Shown: positions 8,638 through 17,165 of the stretch, piece after piece
Position numbering within the stretch: the first letter of the stretch is position 1
Layout: each line of letters begins with the position of its first letter
Assembly (NCBI GenBank): GCA_029975055.1
Contig: JARKPU010000013.1
Span: 248,001-312,000 of the forward strand
Source of the DNA: Anaerolinea sp.
GTDB taxonomy: Bacteria > Chloroflexota > Anaerolineae > Anaerolineales > Anaerolineaceae
Length of the DNA: 64,000 nucleotides
Direction: 5' to 3'
The notes under the pieces: model-generated
What the model was told of the DNA's origin: nothing
The model's input: only the letters and a program-made list of their open reading frames with translations
Database searches by the model: none
Position numbers and translations under genes: made by a program

Positions 8638-9180
8638 ATGAGCCGTCTGCGCGGGGTGCTCTTCCTGGCGGGCGGGCTGCTGATTGGCCTTGTGGCGGGG
8701 GGCATCTTGCTCTTTGGCTTGCCGGGCCGCACGGCAGCCTCACGCCGGCCCCCGCCGCCATCCACGGGGATGGCGGTGGCCGATTTCGAGCTTGAAGGCT
8801 TGAACCGCAAGATGAACAGCCTGAGCGACTTACGCGGCAAGCCGGTGGTGCTCAACTTTTGGGCCACCTGGTGCCCGCCGTGCCGTGAGGAAATGCCCCT
8901 CTTGGAACGCTATGCGCAGGTGCTTAAGGATGAAGTGCAATTCATCGGCGTGAATTACGCCGAGGATGCAGTGACCGTTCAAAACTACATCACTGCCAAC
9001 AGGATCAGCTTCCCGATCTGGCTCGATGAGCGCGGCTCTGTCGCCGACTTGTATTACATCGACAGTTACCCCAACACCTTTTTCATCGATGCGGAAGGTG
9101 TGCTCAAAGCTCAACATATCGGTCAGCTCAGCGAGGATCTACTGTTGAAATATCTCGCCGCGATTGGAGTGAAACCATGA
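8638..9180 (+). CDS. TlpA/ResA-like membrane-anchored thioredoxin
   Basis: A 180-residue thiol-disulfide oxidoreductase held by an N-terminal helix (about 7-28) and facing outside. The thioredoxin fold carries NFWATWCPPCREEMP with the WCPPC redox pair near residues 80-84, and the cis-Pro region YPNTFFID. ATG 8638 starts 1 nt after the ccdA stop, which favours it over a longer in-frame start inside ccdA. The pairing with CcdA is the standard arrangement for keeping apocytochrome c or other exported thiols reduced. No cytochrome c genes are nearby, so the client is unknown. Confidence 0.92.
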   Translation: MSRLRGVLFLAGGLLIGLVAGGILLFGLPGRTAASRRPPPPSTGMAVADFELEGLNRKMNSLSDLRGKPVVLNFWATWCPPCREEMPLLERYAQVLKDEVQFIGVNYAEDAVTVQNYITANRISFPIWLDERGSVADLYYIDSYPNTFFIDAEGVLKAQHIGQLSEDLLLKYLAAIGVKP

Positions 9181-10175
9181 TAACGGTGACTCTGTATGTG
9201 GATGAGAGTTCAGGCTCCAGCGACGAGGTGAAATCCGCGCTGCAGTCCTTATCGACCGAATACCCGCACCAGCTGGTGACGATCGATATTCAACGCGACT
9301 CGGCGATGCGCAGCGCCTATGCCGGGCGGGTTCCGGTGGTGCAGGTGGGGCTTTACCGGCTGGAAGGTGAAATTACCAAAGAGCGCTTGCAGGTGGCCCT
9401 CGGCGCGGCCATCGACCGCGACCGCCAGCTTGGGAAGATCGATGACAAATCCTACCGCGAGCGCCTCGGGCGAGGCCGCACCGTCACCCAAAGCGACCGG
9501 CTATCCCTGTGGGTGAGCAAGAATTACCTGCATGTTTTCAACGTGCTCATGTTCATCTACGTGGGCCTGCCGTTTCTTGCTCCGGTGCTGATGAAGAACG
9601 GCGCCACCGCTCCAGCGAACCTGATCTATCGGTTCTACGCAATCATGTGCCACCAGCTTCCGTTCCGATCGTGGTTCCTGTTTGGCGAGCAGGCCTATTA
9701 TCCGCGCGCTCTGGCGGGGATATCAGGCGTGCTTACCTTTGAAGATATCAGCAACAATGCGCCGATCGATGTTTTCGTTGACCGGCAGTTTGTGGGGAAC
9801 GACCAGGTGGGTTATAAAGTGGCCCTGTGCCAGCGTGACATTGCCATCTACCTTTCGATGCTCATTTTCGGGCTGGGTTTCGCTATTTCGGGCAGGCGAA
9901 TCCGAGCAATCCCATGGTATGCCTGGGTCGTCATTGGGCTTGGTCCGATCGGGTTAGACGGATTCTCGCAACTGCCTGGCATCATCGCCGGGCTGCCGGC
10001 CTGGCTGCCTGTGCGCGAAAGCACCCCGCTGCTGAGAACGGTGACTGGCACCTTGTTTGGCGTGATGACTACCTGGTACCTTTACCCGATGATTGAGGAA
10101 TCGATGAAAGAGACACGCCGCCTGGTGACGCGGAAACAGGCCATCGTCAATCAATTGAATCCATCAGGCAAGTGA
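9177..10175 (+). CDS. DUF2085 membrane protein with N-terminal thioredoxin-like region
   Basis: A 332-residue two-part protein of unknown function. Residues 1 to about 85 resemble a glutaredoxin-like fold (VTLYVDESSGSSDEV, a later GRVPVVQVG strand with the cis-Pro) but lack any cysteine pair; Ser residues stand where CxxC would be. The C-terminal part (about 115-315) is membrane-embedded and matches the DUF2085 pattern: MCHQLPFRS, a later ALCQRDIAIY, then GFAISGRR and GLDGFSQL. It overlaps the upstream thioredoxin by 4 bp (ATGA), so it belongs to the ccdA redox operon. The DUF2085 cysteines could be its functional thiols; this is inference. Confidence 0.72.
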   Translation: MITVTLYVDESSGSSDEVKSALQSLSTEYPHQLVTIDIQRDSAMRSAYAGRVPVVQVGLYRLEGEITKERLQVALGAAIDRDRQLGKIDDKSYRERLGRGRTVTQSDRLSLWVSKNYLHVFNVLMFIYVGLPFLAPVLMKNGATAPANLIYRFYAIMCHQLPFRSWFLFGEQAYYPRALAGISGVLTFEDISNNAPIDVFVDRQFVGNDQVGYKVALCQRDIAIYLSMLIFGLGFAISGRRIRAIPWYAWVVIGLGPIGLDGFSQLPGIIAGLPAWLPVRESTPLLRTVTGTLFGVMTTWYLYPMIEESMKETRRLVTRKQAIVNQLNPSGK

Positions 10176-10978
10176 ACTCTATGCCCTTCGAAGAACATGA
10201 CGGGCTGCGCTGGTACCAGTTCGACCTCTTCATGGATGAACCGGGGTTGATCCAGGGAGTCTTCACGCGGCGCGGCGGCGTGAGCCCTGAGCCGTGGTCA
10301 TCGCTCAACATGGCCACTTCGGTTGGAGATTCGCGTGAGCGGGTGATTCATAACCGGGCGCGCATCCTCGAGGCGTTGTCGATCCCACAATACGGTTTTT
10401 ACGACGTCTGGCAGGTTCATGGCGTGGAGGTGCTCCCCACCCGAGAGCCAAGGCCCCTCGATACCCCGCATCGAAAAGCCGATTCCATCCTGACCGACCG
10501 GACCGGGGTTGCGCTGTTGATGCTCTTTGCAGATTGCGTTCCGATCTATCTCTACGACCCCATACACCGGGCGGTTGGCATGGCCCATGCAGGCTGGCAG
10601 GGGACGGTGGCAAAAATCGCCGCCCGGGCTGTGGAGGCGATGCGCTCTGCATACGGCTCTCGGCCTGAAGACCTTCTGGCGGGGATTGGCCCGTCTATCT
10701 GCCGAGAGCATTACCAGGTGGGCGAGGAGGTGATCGGGAGGGTCGAGCAGGCATTCGACCGCGAATCCGGCCTGCTCAGCAGCCACAATGACGGCAAAGC
10801 CCAGTTGGATTTGTGGGCCGCCAACCGTCAGGCGCTGCTCGAGGCCGGCGTGCGCGAGGGTCACATTCAAGTGTCTCAAATTTGCACGGCCGAGCACCCG
10901 CAGGATTGGTTTTCGCATCGCGGTGAAAAGGGGAAAACCGGCCGGTTCGGGGCAGTGTTTGCGCTGCGAGAAGGGTGA
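10172..10978 (+). CDS. pgeF: purine nucleoside phosphorylase-type laccase-domain protein (YfiH/PgeF)
   Basis: A 268-residue member of the YfiH/PgeF family, described variously as polyphenol oxidase, peptidoglycan-editing factor and purine nucleoside phosphorylase/adenosine deaminase. The metal-site residues are in place: His in VWQVHGVEV, Cys in LFADCVPIYL and His in MAHAGWQGT. The start is either GTG 10172, overlapping the previous stop, or ATG 10181; the family N-terminus (PFEEHDGLRWYQF) fits both. It leads the pgeF-yggS-yggT-yggU group often found with cell-division genes; here no division genes are adjacent. Confidence 0.92.
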   Translation: MNSMPFEEHDGLRWYQFDLFMDEPGLIQGVFTRRGGVSPEPWSSLNMATSVGDSRERVIHNRARILEALSIPQYGFYDVWQVHGVEVLPTREPRPLDTPHRKADSILTDRTGVALLMLFADCVPIYLYDPIHRAVGMAHAGWQGTVAKIAARAVEAMRSAYGSRPEDLLAGIGPSICREHYQVGEEVIGRVEQAFDRESGLLSSHNDGKAQLDLWAANRQALLEAGVREGHIQVSQICTAEHPQDWFSHRGEKGKTGRFGAVFALREG

Positions 10979-10984
10979 GCAGGC

Positions 10985-11719
10985 ATGGGCGGTCTGGAAG
11001 ATGTCATTCGCAAGAACCTGGAGCTGGCAGCGGAACGAATTGAGCGCGCGGCGCTTTCGGCGGGGCGGCGGCCCGGGGGCGTGCGGGTGGTGGTCGTCAC
11101 CAAAGCCCAGCCGGTGGAGGTGGTGCAAAGCGCCATCCGTGCCGGGGCGCGTTTGATCGGTGAAAATTACCCCGAAGAGGCGGTCGAGAAGATTGCCCGG
11201 ATTGAGGGCTCCGCAGAGGCGGAGTGGCATATGATCGGCCACCTGCAAAGCCGAAAGGCCCGCCTGGTGATCGAACACTTTCAGATGCTGGAATCACTCG
11301 ACCGCGTTGACCTTGCCGAGAAGCTGGAGCGCCAGTTAGCCGGGCTGGGCCGGACCTTGCCGGTGCTGCTCGAATATAACGTGGGCGGCGAGGAGAGCAA
11401 GTTTGGCTGGAATGCCCAGGATGAAAGCAACTGGGAGAACCTGCTCCCCGATTTTGAGCGCATCCTCTCGCTGCCGCATATACAGGTGAAGGGGTTGATG
11501 ACCATGCCGCCGTATTTCGAGCAGGCTGAGCTTTCGCGCCCGGCGTTTGTGCGCCTTGCGCGCCTGAGGGATTTCCTCGCGCGGCGCTGCCCGGCGGCGG
11601 ACCTGGCGGAGCTCTCGATGGGGACCAGCGTCGATTACCCGGTGGCTGTCCAAGAAGGAGCAACTCTTGTGCGGCTAGGCACTGCCATTGTTGGCCCGCG
11701 GCCAGCGAAACCGTTATAA
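10985..11719 (+). CDS. yggS: YggS/PROSC family pyridoxal-phosphate homeostasis protein
   Basis: A 244-residue PLP-binding protein of the YggS/PLPBP family, which controls vitamin B6 pools and has no known catalytic reaction. The PLP lysine sits in VVVTKAQP (about residues 37-44). Other hallmarks are GENYPEEAVEK, EWHMIGHLQSRKA, NVGGEESKFG, GLMTMPPY and the C-terminal SMGTSVDYPVAVQEGAT...RLGTAIVGPR phosphate-binding end. Full length. It starts 6 nt after pgeF and belongs with it. Confidence 0.95.
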   Translation: MGGLEDVIRKNLELAAERIERAALSAGRRPGGVRVVVVTKAQPVEVVQSAIRAGARLIGENYPEEAVEKIARIEGSAEAEWHMIGHLQSRKARLVIEHFQMLESLDRVDLAEKLERQLAGLGRTLPVLLEYNVGGEESKFGWNAQDESNWENLLPDFERILSLPHIQVKGLMTMPPYFEQAELSRPAFVRLARLRDFLARRCPAADLAELSMGTSVDYPVAVQEGATLVRLGTAIVGPRPAKPL

Positions 11720-11720
11720 T
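11691..11720 (+). promoter_or_regulatory. promoter of yggT, leaderless type
   Basis: TTGGCC (11691-11696), an 18-nt spacer and a perfect TATAAT (11715-11720) that ends 6 nt before the yggT ATG at 11727. It lies within and just after the 3' end of yggS, so yggT-yggU can be transcribed independently, probably as a leaderless mRNA. Confidence 0.55.
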
Positions 11721-11726
11721 AAAGAT

Positions 11727-11990
11727 ATGGGTTACACTCTCGCGATTATCATTCAAACAATCGGCCAGGTTTTAACTGTTGCGATCATTGCCGATGCGCT
11801 GTTGTCATTCTTTCTCTCGCCGTATCACCCGATCCGCGAAGCCTTGGGCCGCATTTTACAGCCGATGTATGCGCCAATTCGCCGGGTCATCCCTTCGGCG
11901 GGCGGGTTGGATTTCAGCCCGATTGTGTTGATCTTGCTCATTCAAGTGATCGAATCGCTTCTGGTAGCTTTGGTCCGACAAATAGGGTGA
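11727..11990 (+). CDS. yggT: YggT family membrane protein
   Basis: An 88-residue integral membrane protein of the YggT family with two hydrophobic helices and the loop motif PYHPIREALGRILQPMYAPIRRVIPSAGG, typical of the family. Function is not settled; in other bacteria it is linked to ion balance and to division-site assembly. ATG 11727 is chosen because a TATAAT box lies 6 nt upstream, so a longer frame from 11688 would start before the promoter. It is followed after 4 nt by yggU. Confidence 0.9.
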   Translation: MGYTLAIIIQTIGQVLTVAIIADALLSFFLSPYHPIREALGRILQPMYAPIRRVIPSAGGLDFSPIVLILLIQVIESLLVALVRQIG

Positions 11991-11994
11991 TGCA

Positions 11995-12321
11995 GTGGAT
12001 ACAGCCAGACGAAAGTACAAACTTCATGACGGGCAATTAGGCGCGGCATTGACCATTCGCGTCACGCCGCGCTCCAGCCGAGACGAGGTGAGTGATATCC
12101 AGGAAGACGGCACCGTTAAAATCCGATTGAAAGCGTCGGGGCCGGATAACAACATCAACCAGGCTTTGGTCAGGTTTTTGAGCGACCTGCTTGGGGTGCA
12201 AACCGGCAACCTGGAGATCGTCGCCGGCGGAGCGGGAATGGACAAACTGGTGACAGTGACGGGAATGGATGCCAGCCAGCTCCAGAAGCGCATCCTGCGC
12301 TCGCTGGGCGGCGGGAATTAG
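11995..12321 (+). CDS. yggU: DUF167/YggU family protein
   Basis: A 108-residue protein of the DUF167/YggU family (unknown function; small mixed alpha/beta fold). Family pattern: ITIRVTPRSSRDEV-like N-terminal strand, KIRLKASGPDNNINQALVRFLSDLLGV, and EIVAGGAGMDKLV. The start is GTG at 11995. It is the last gene of the pgeF-yggS-yggT-yggU group. Its TAG stop overlaps the TAA stop of the convergent NACHT gene by 3 bases, with no terminator between. Confidence 0.88.
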   Translation: MDTARRKYKLHDGQLGAALTIRVTPRSSRDEVSDIQEDGTVKIRLKASGPDNNINQALVRFLSDLLGVQTGNLEIVAGGAGMDKLVTVTGMDASQLQKRILRSLGGGN

Positions 12322-14837
12322 ACCATCTGTTGGGGAGGGGGAAGTTTGACCCCGCTGATGGACCAGTAATAGATTGTCTGTAATGCGGCTTCACTGATCT
12401 CCCGCTGGCCTGAATAGAACAGGCTGTACGTGTCGATCAGGATGCGGTCATCGTGGATGAAACGGGCATACTCGAGCGCACCGAGCTGCTCTTCGAGCGT
12501 GCCTGTGGCAAGCGCCTGATGCAGCAGGTCATTGACCGGCTGGTTCGGGGCCACCCCAAGGCCGCGTTTGCTCGCGAAGGCAATGAGCCAGGGGCAATCC
12601 CACGGCTTTGGGAGCGGTTTGGGAATGTGGTCATCCGGTTTCTGCAGATCTTCCAGCGCCTGCGCGGCGACATTGCGCACCACCCATTGGCTGTCTTCGA
12701 TCGTCATCTTTTCGAGAAGCTGCATGGCCCACGGGTCGTGCAGCTGGTACAGCCCAAACACGGCGGCCCGGCGGGTGAGGATATCGTCGATCGCGGCGGC
12801 TTCTTTGATGATCTCTGGGCCGATCTTTGGCAGGAGGGCGATGGCCTCGGCCGCGGCCTGCCGGGTGCCCTCATCGCCTTTCATTAACACTTCGGCGGCC
12901 AAGTTCACGGCCTGTTCGGTGCGAATGGCCGTCAGCGCCATGCAGGCGGCGATGCGCACATCTTCATCAGGGTCGTACAGGAGCGCTGTGATATCGGGGA
13001 CGAGGAGCGGGTCTCCCCACGCTCCGGCGCCAAGCAGGCTGATGCGCCTGACGATGGGTGATTTCGAGGTGAACAATTGGCGGAAGAAGCGCGGCAGCGA
13101 GGCATCGTTCGAGACAACGAAAGCCGCAGTAGCCCTTGTGCGCAGACCAAGGGGAATGGATTCATCCTGGATCAACCCGGCCAGCGATCGGAAAAGGTGC
13201 GGGCGCCAGGCAGCTGTGGGAAGGGCGTCCATCAACCAGCGCCCGGCGATCAGTAAATTGCGGGCGAGGATCGAATTTTCTACGAACAGGAATTCATCAA
13301 TCCAATCGGCTTCATTGCTGCGCGCGGCCAGGTAATGGAGCGACAGGTTATAGACCGGCCAGTATGGCTCAGCCACGGCCTTGAGAAGGTCCTCTTCGGA
13401 TACCTGGAAAGCCGCCAGCACGCCGGTGAATACCGGGGAGGTGAAGCGGATCATCTCGCCGGAATGCTCTGCGAGCAGGCCCGAGTTGACCAATTCTTCC
13501 AGCGCCTGTTCGCCGGCCGAGAGGATAAAATCGCGCCGGCCTTTCTTCCGGTTCTTGAGCGTCTGAGTCTGCTCCTCTTCCGGCTGGGCAGGCATGACGG
13601 CCGGCAGGCGCGGACCGGTCTGCTCGGTGATCACCCGGTCGAGTTCGCCGTATGCGATGGCTGCCTGCCCGCGCACAAGGAACTGCCGGGCGATCTTTTC
13701 CAGAATGGGACGGGTGATGATGCCCTTGCAGAACCGTCCCAGGTAGGCTTCGATAGCGGCCAGGTTGGTCGGGCCTTTCACATCGCCGGCGAAGACTTCC
13801 CAGACTTTCAGAGTCCATTCCAGCGGCGTGGCATAACCGCGCTCGCAAGCCAGCCAGCCGGTCAGCAGATCGGAGGAGACGGCTTGAGTTACCCCATGCC
13901 TGGAAAGCTGCGGGAGGATGTACTCATTCCAGGCGGAAGCCCACCGGTTGAGGAGCCTCTCGCGTTCGGGCTGTCCCCAGGCCGATAAAGCGAGTGGAAT
14001 TGCGCCGAGTTCCGAGAGGCCGTCGATCCAATCGGGGGCGGCGCTGAGCGCCAGCCGTGTCTCGGGGTAGCGGCTCAGGAGGGCCTTCAAGTATTCCACC
14101 ACAGGGCGGTGGTGGCCGGGCGGCAGTTCATCGAACCCATCCAGGAGAAGAAGCGCTTTGCCTTCGCGAAACCGCTCGACGAGCAACCTTCTCAGCTGGG
14201 GTTGGAGCAAGACCGGCGCTCTGGCAGATATGTACCGGATGATGGCCTCGGCCGGGTCTTTGTTCTCGTCCAGCGCCACGTCCAGGTCGAGGACGTGGAT
14301 CAAGATCGGTGCGTAATCCATCAACTCGCCGGCCGCCGTCTCCTTGCGCGCCACCTGGCAGGCCAGGTGCGCCAGGCAGACGGTCTTTCCGCTGCCCGGG
14401 CGGCCTGTGACCGCGATGGGCACATTGAATGAAAGCGCCTCGACCAGGGTCAGGCGGGGGTAACCATAACCGGAGACGAATTCAGGCCAGTCGGGAAGAT
14501 AGGGCAGCTCGCGGCTGGCCGCAGATTCAGGCTTGGGTGCCGCATCGGGGTCAATCGGGGGCGGCGGGGCCAGCAGGAGGGGCGGGAGCACAAGGTCATC
14601 CAGCGGGAAGAGATGCGCGGCCAGATGCATGCGCTGCGCCCGGCGGATGGTCTCCTGGCGCAGGAAATCGTTCGCGCCTTGCAGGTTGCGCTCGCGGATG
14701 GCACGGATGAGCTGCCGGATGCGCTCGCGCATGGCCGGCAGCAACGGGCGCAGCCTGCCGAGCACCCACCAGAGTAACGTGGCGGCTACAAAGCCGAGCC
14801 AGAAGGAGATTTGATCAATGTGCGGTAGGTCGGGCAT
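12318..14837 (-). CDS. membrane-anchored NACHT NTPase with HEAT repeats
   Basis: An 839-residue STAND-type ATPase. One hydrophobic segment near the N-terminus (about 10-27) should anchor it, followed by a basic helical region and a Pro-rich linker (about 85-105). The NACHT module has Walker A GRPGSGKT at 145-152 and Walker B ALLLLDGFDELPP at about 228-240 with the acidic DGFDE typical of NACHT. The C-terminal third (about 560-790) has repeated HEAT-like helical pairs (DPDEDVRIAACMAL, DEGTRQAAAEAIALL, DSQWVVRNVAAQALEDL). Such proteins sense a signal and oligomerise; some bacterial NACHTs are antiphage effectors. No nuclease, TIR or protease effector domain is recognisable. It starts 6 nt after a zinc-ribbon gene. 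Confidence 0.85.
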   Translation of the reverse strand: MPDLPHIDQISFWLGFVAATLLWWVLGRLRPLLPAMRERIRQLIRAIRERNLQGANDFLRQETIRRAQRMHLAAHLFPLDDLVLPPLLLAPPPPIDPDAAPKPESAASRELPYLPDWPEFVSGYGYPRLTLVEALSFNVPIAVTGRPGSGKTVCLAHLACQVARKETAAGELMDYAPILIHVLDLDVALDENKDPAEAIIRYISARAPVLLQPQLRRLLVERFREGKALLLLDGFDELPPGHHRPVVEYLKALLSRYPETRLALSAAPDWIDGLSELGAIPLALSAWGQPERERLLNRWASAWNEYILPQLSRHGVTQAVSSDLLTGWLACERGYATPLEWTLKVWEVFAGDVKGPTNLAAIEAYLGRFCKGIITRPILEKIARQFLVRGQAAIAYGELDRVITEQTGPRLPAVMPAQPEEEQTQTLKNRKKGRRDFILSAGEQALEELVNSGLLAEHSGEMIRFTSPVFTGVLAAFQVSEEDLLKAVAEPYWPVYNLSLHYLAARSNEADWIDEFLFVENSILARNLLIAGRWLMDALPTAAWRPHLFRSLAGLIQDESIPLGLRTRATAAFVVSNDASLPRFFRQLFTSKSPIVRRISLLGAGAWGDPLLVPDITALLYDPDEDVRIAACMALTAIRTEQAVNLAAEVLMKGDEGTRQAAAEAIALLPKIGPEIIKEAAAIDDILTRRAAVFGLYQLHDPWAMQLLEKMTIEDSQWVVRNVAAQALEDLQKPDDHIPKPLPKPWDCPWLIAFASKRGLGVAPNQPVNDLLHQALATGTLEEQLGALEYARFIHDDRILIDTYSLFYSGQREISEAALQTIYYWSISGVKLPPPQQMV

Positions 14838-14843
14838 GGCGGG

Positions 14844-15545
14844 TCAGCCGGCGAATAAGATCCGGCCGCAAGAAGTGCAATACACCAGCGTGGAGGAGAG
14901 CCGCGCCGACTGCGCTTCAGAGGGGCGAATTTGGGCGCCGCAAGTGGAGCAGGCATCGTCTTCCACGCCGGTGACGGCGATGCCATGCTTTTGCTCACGG
15001 ATGCGCAGGTAGGTTTCCAGGTTGGCCGCTGTGATGGGGCCAAGCGCGGCGCTGCGCTCTTGCTCCAGGTTTGCGCGCTTCGCTTCCAACTGGCTGCGTT
15101 CTCCGGCCAACCCGGCTTTCTCCTCGATGACCTGGGCCTGGACGGCCTTTTCTTGCTCCTGGGCCGCGTGATATGCCTGCTCGGCTTCTTCAAACTCAAT
15201 CATTGCCTGGAGCTGTTGTTCTTCGAGGGTGAGTTGGTATTTCTTTAATGAGACAATTTCCTTTTCGAGGTCTTGCAGCTCTTTGGGGTTCTTTACCATC
15301 CCGGAATAGAGCGTCGCGTTCGCCTGTTCGATCTTCACCTGTTGCTCGTGATTCAGGTGTTCGAGCGAGCGGAGGTTCAAACGGGCTTTCTCATAGCGGT
15401 GGAGCGCCGATTCGGCGGCGGCGCGGGCAGCCTGCAAGCGCTCGTCCTCCAGCAAAAGTTTCTCGATCTGCGCCAGGCGGGTTACGATCTGATCGATCTG
15501 TGTATCGATGCGCTGCAAGCGGTGAAGAGAGCCGGCCTGGTTCAT
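14844..15545 (-). CDS. coiled-coil protein with C-terminal C4 zinc ribbon
   Basis: A 233-residue cytoplasmic protein: a long charged coiled-coil hairpin (about 15-180) and a C-terminal C4 zinc ribbon, CSTCG near 199-203 paired with CTSCGR near 224-229. This is the architecture of the widespread CT398-like/zf-RING_7 family, of uncertain function, proposed to act in secretion or nucleic-acid contacts. The start at 15545 has a strong promoter immediately upstream and no Shine-Dalgarno. Six nt separate it from the NACHT gene downstream, so they form a two-gene operon. Confidence 0.85.
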   Translation of the reverse strand: MNQAGSLHRLQRIDTQIDQIVTRLAQIEKLLLEDERLQAARAAAESALHRYEKARLNLRSLEHLNHEQQVKIEQANATLYSGMVKNPKELQDLEKEIVSLKKYQLTLEEQQLQAMIEFEEAEQAYHAAQEQEKAVQAQVIEEKAGLAGERSQLEAKRANLEQERSAALGPITAANLETYLRIREQKHGIAVTGVEDDACSTCGAQIRPSEAQSARLSSTLVYCTSCGRILFAG

Positions 15546-15551
15546 ACCGTG

Positions 15552-15580
15552 ATTATAGAATGAGACCGGCAGGCGGGCAA
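15552..15580 (-). promoter_or_regulatory. promoter of the zinc-ribbon/NACHT operon, leaderless type
   Basis: On the minus strand: TTGCCC (15580-15575), a 17-nt spacer and a perfect TATAAT (15557-15552), ending 6 nt before the ATG at 15545. Transcription should begin at or next to the start codon. Confidence 0.65.
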
Positions 15581-15644
15581 GTATTTCCTGGGGCGCAACA
15601 AGTTGCGGGGCATTTTGATCTCAAGTATACTGGTCGGTATCCAT

Positions 15645-17165
15645 ATGGCGCCGAAAATTAAGGTAACCATCGCGATCGTCCTTGTGCTGATCTGCGTAAC
15701 ACTTCCGTATATCCTCGCAGCAGGCGCGGCGGGAGGAGGGCAGGTATTTGGCGGTCTGCTCTTCAACCCGCTGGACGGCAACAGCTATCTGGCCAAGATG
15801 CAGCTCGGCTATCAAGGCGAATGGCGTTTCCGGCTGCTCTATTCTCCCCCTGAGGGCGAAGGGGCTTACATTTTCCTCTTTTACCTGGCTTTGGGCCATC
15901 TGGCCAGGCTGAGCGGTGTTCCGGTCGTGTGGGTTTTCCACCTGGCGCGGGTGGCATCGGCCCTGTGCCTCCTGGTTGCGCTGTGGAAGTTCTTCGAATG
16001 GGCAGCGGGGGGAGATGAGCAGAAAGCCTGGCGCAGCTTTTTGCTTGCTGCTGCCGGTTCCGGGTTGGGATGGCTCGTCTCGCTGGCTGGGGGATACCTC
16101 ACCGGCGATTTTTGGATTCCGGAAGCCTATCCGTTCCTGAGTATGTACGCCAATGTGCATTTCCCGCTTGGTTTGGCGTTGATCTTGTGGCTCAGCCTGC
16201 GCGTCTTGGGGGGCGGCGGCGGGGGGATCTTCCTCACGGCGCTGCTCAGCCTGGTTCTAGGGATTGTTCAGCCGTTTGGCGTCGTCGTGCTGGCGCTTCC
16301 GCTGGCGGGGTTCCTGGCGGCCGATGTGAAGAACATCCCCCGCGAGACGATCCTCGCTTCGATCGCTGCCATGGCTCCAGGCGGGTTGTACCTCGTTTAC
16401 CAGTATGCCGTTATCCTCGGCGACCCGGCCCTGGCTGCCTGGAACCGTCAGAACCAGACACTCACCCCGCCGGCGTGGGATGTGCTCGCGAGCTTCTCGC
16501 CCGCGCTGCTTCTGGCCCTGCCGGGGGCCGTGCTGGTGTGGCGCTCTGGCCACCGCGAAGGCCGCACGTTGGCTTTCTGGCTGGCGGCTGGGCTGGTGCT
16601 GGTGTATCTTCCCTTCAGCCTGCAGCGAAGGTTTCTGACCGGCCTTTACGTGCCCGTTTCTGGCCTGGCGGTGGTCGCGCTGGAGGCCGCGGTAGAGAAG
16701 CTCAGAAGAAGGGGCTGGCTGTTCCCCGGGTTGTTTGCCGTCTCAATCCTGACCAACGTGCTGTTGATCCTCTCCGGGCTGGGGGCGGCTTTTGCGCAAG
16801 ATCCCATCCTCTATCTTTCCAGGCCAGAGATGGAGGCTGTGACGTGGCTTGGCGAAAACACCCCGCCCGGTTCGCTTGTGCTGGCTTCCGCTCGCATGGG
16901 GATGTTCATCCCGGCCTGGAGCGGACGCAACGTGCTTTACGGGCATCCGTTCGAAAGCCTGAACGCTGCCGAAACCGAGCAGAAGGTGACTGATTTCCTT
17001 ACTGGGAAAATGAACCAGGATCAAATGCAAGGCTTCGTTGAAACACAGGCCTTTGATTACGCGCTGGCCGAAGAGTCTGCCGGTGGAAAATTGCTTTCTG
17101 CCCTCCCAGGGGCACACCTTGTCTTCCAGAGCGGCGGCGTTTCTGTGTTTTCCTTCCAGCCATGA
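15645..17165 (+). CDS. GT-C-like polytopic membrane protein (copy A)
   Basis: A 506-residue polytopic protein with about ten or more hydrophobic helices and a C-terminal soluble part (about 395-506). It resembles GT-C fold lipid-linked sugar transferases: the first outer loop carries an acidic motif, LDGNSYLAKMQ (about residues 43-53), where such enzymes keep their catalytic Asp. Exact family not recognised. The gene at 19272-20852 is its paralogue (shared DGxSYLAKM, FHLxRV and a late YLPFxLQRR motif). ATG 15645 is preferred over a TTG at 15603 because a TATACT element ends 13 nt before it. It overlaps the next gene by 4 bp. A role in surface glycan or lipid glycosylation is inferred. Confidence 0.65.
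   Translation: MAPKIKVTIAIVLVLICVTLPYILAAGAAGGGQVFGGLLFNPLDGNSYLAKMQLGYQGEWRFRLLYSPPEGEGAYIFLFYLALGHLARLSGVPVVWVFHLARVASALCLLVALWKFFEWAAGGDEQKAWRSFLLAAAGSGLGWLVSLAGGYLTGDFWIPEAYPFLSMYANVHFPLGLALILWLSLRVLGGGGGGIFLTALLSLVLGIVQPFGVVVLALPLAGFLAADVKNIPRETILASIAAMAPGGLYLVYQYAVILGDPALAAWNRQNQTLTPPAWDVLASFSPALLLALPGAVLVWRSGHREGRTLAFWLAAGLVLVYLPFSLQRRFLTGLYVPVSGLAVVALEAAVEKLRRRGWLFPGLFAVSILTNVLLILSGLGAAFAQDPILYLSRPEMEAVTWLGENTPPGSLVLASARMGMFIPAWSGRNVLYGHPFESLNAAETEQKVTDFLTGKMNQDQMQGFVETQAFDYALAEESAGGKLLSALPGAHLVFQSGGVSVFSFQP

Noticed and set aside
12318..14837. A defence island around the NACHT gene
   Set aside because: Neighbours are housekeeping genes; there is no restriction, toxin-antitoxin, CRISPR, integrase or recognisable effector domain.
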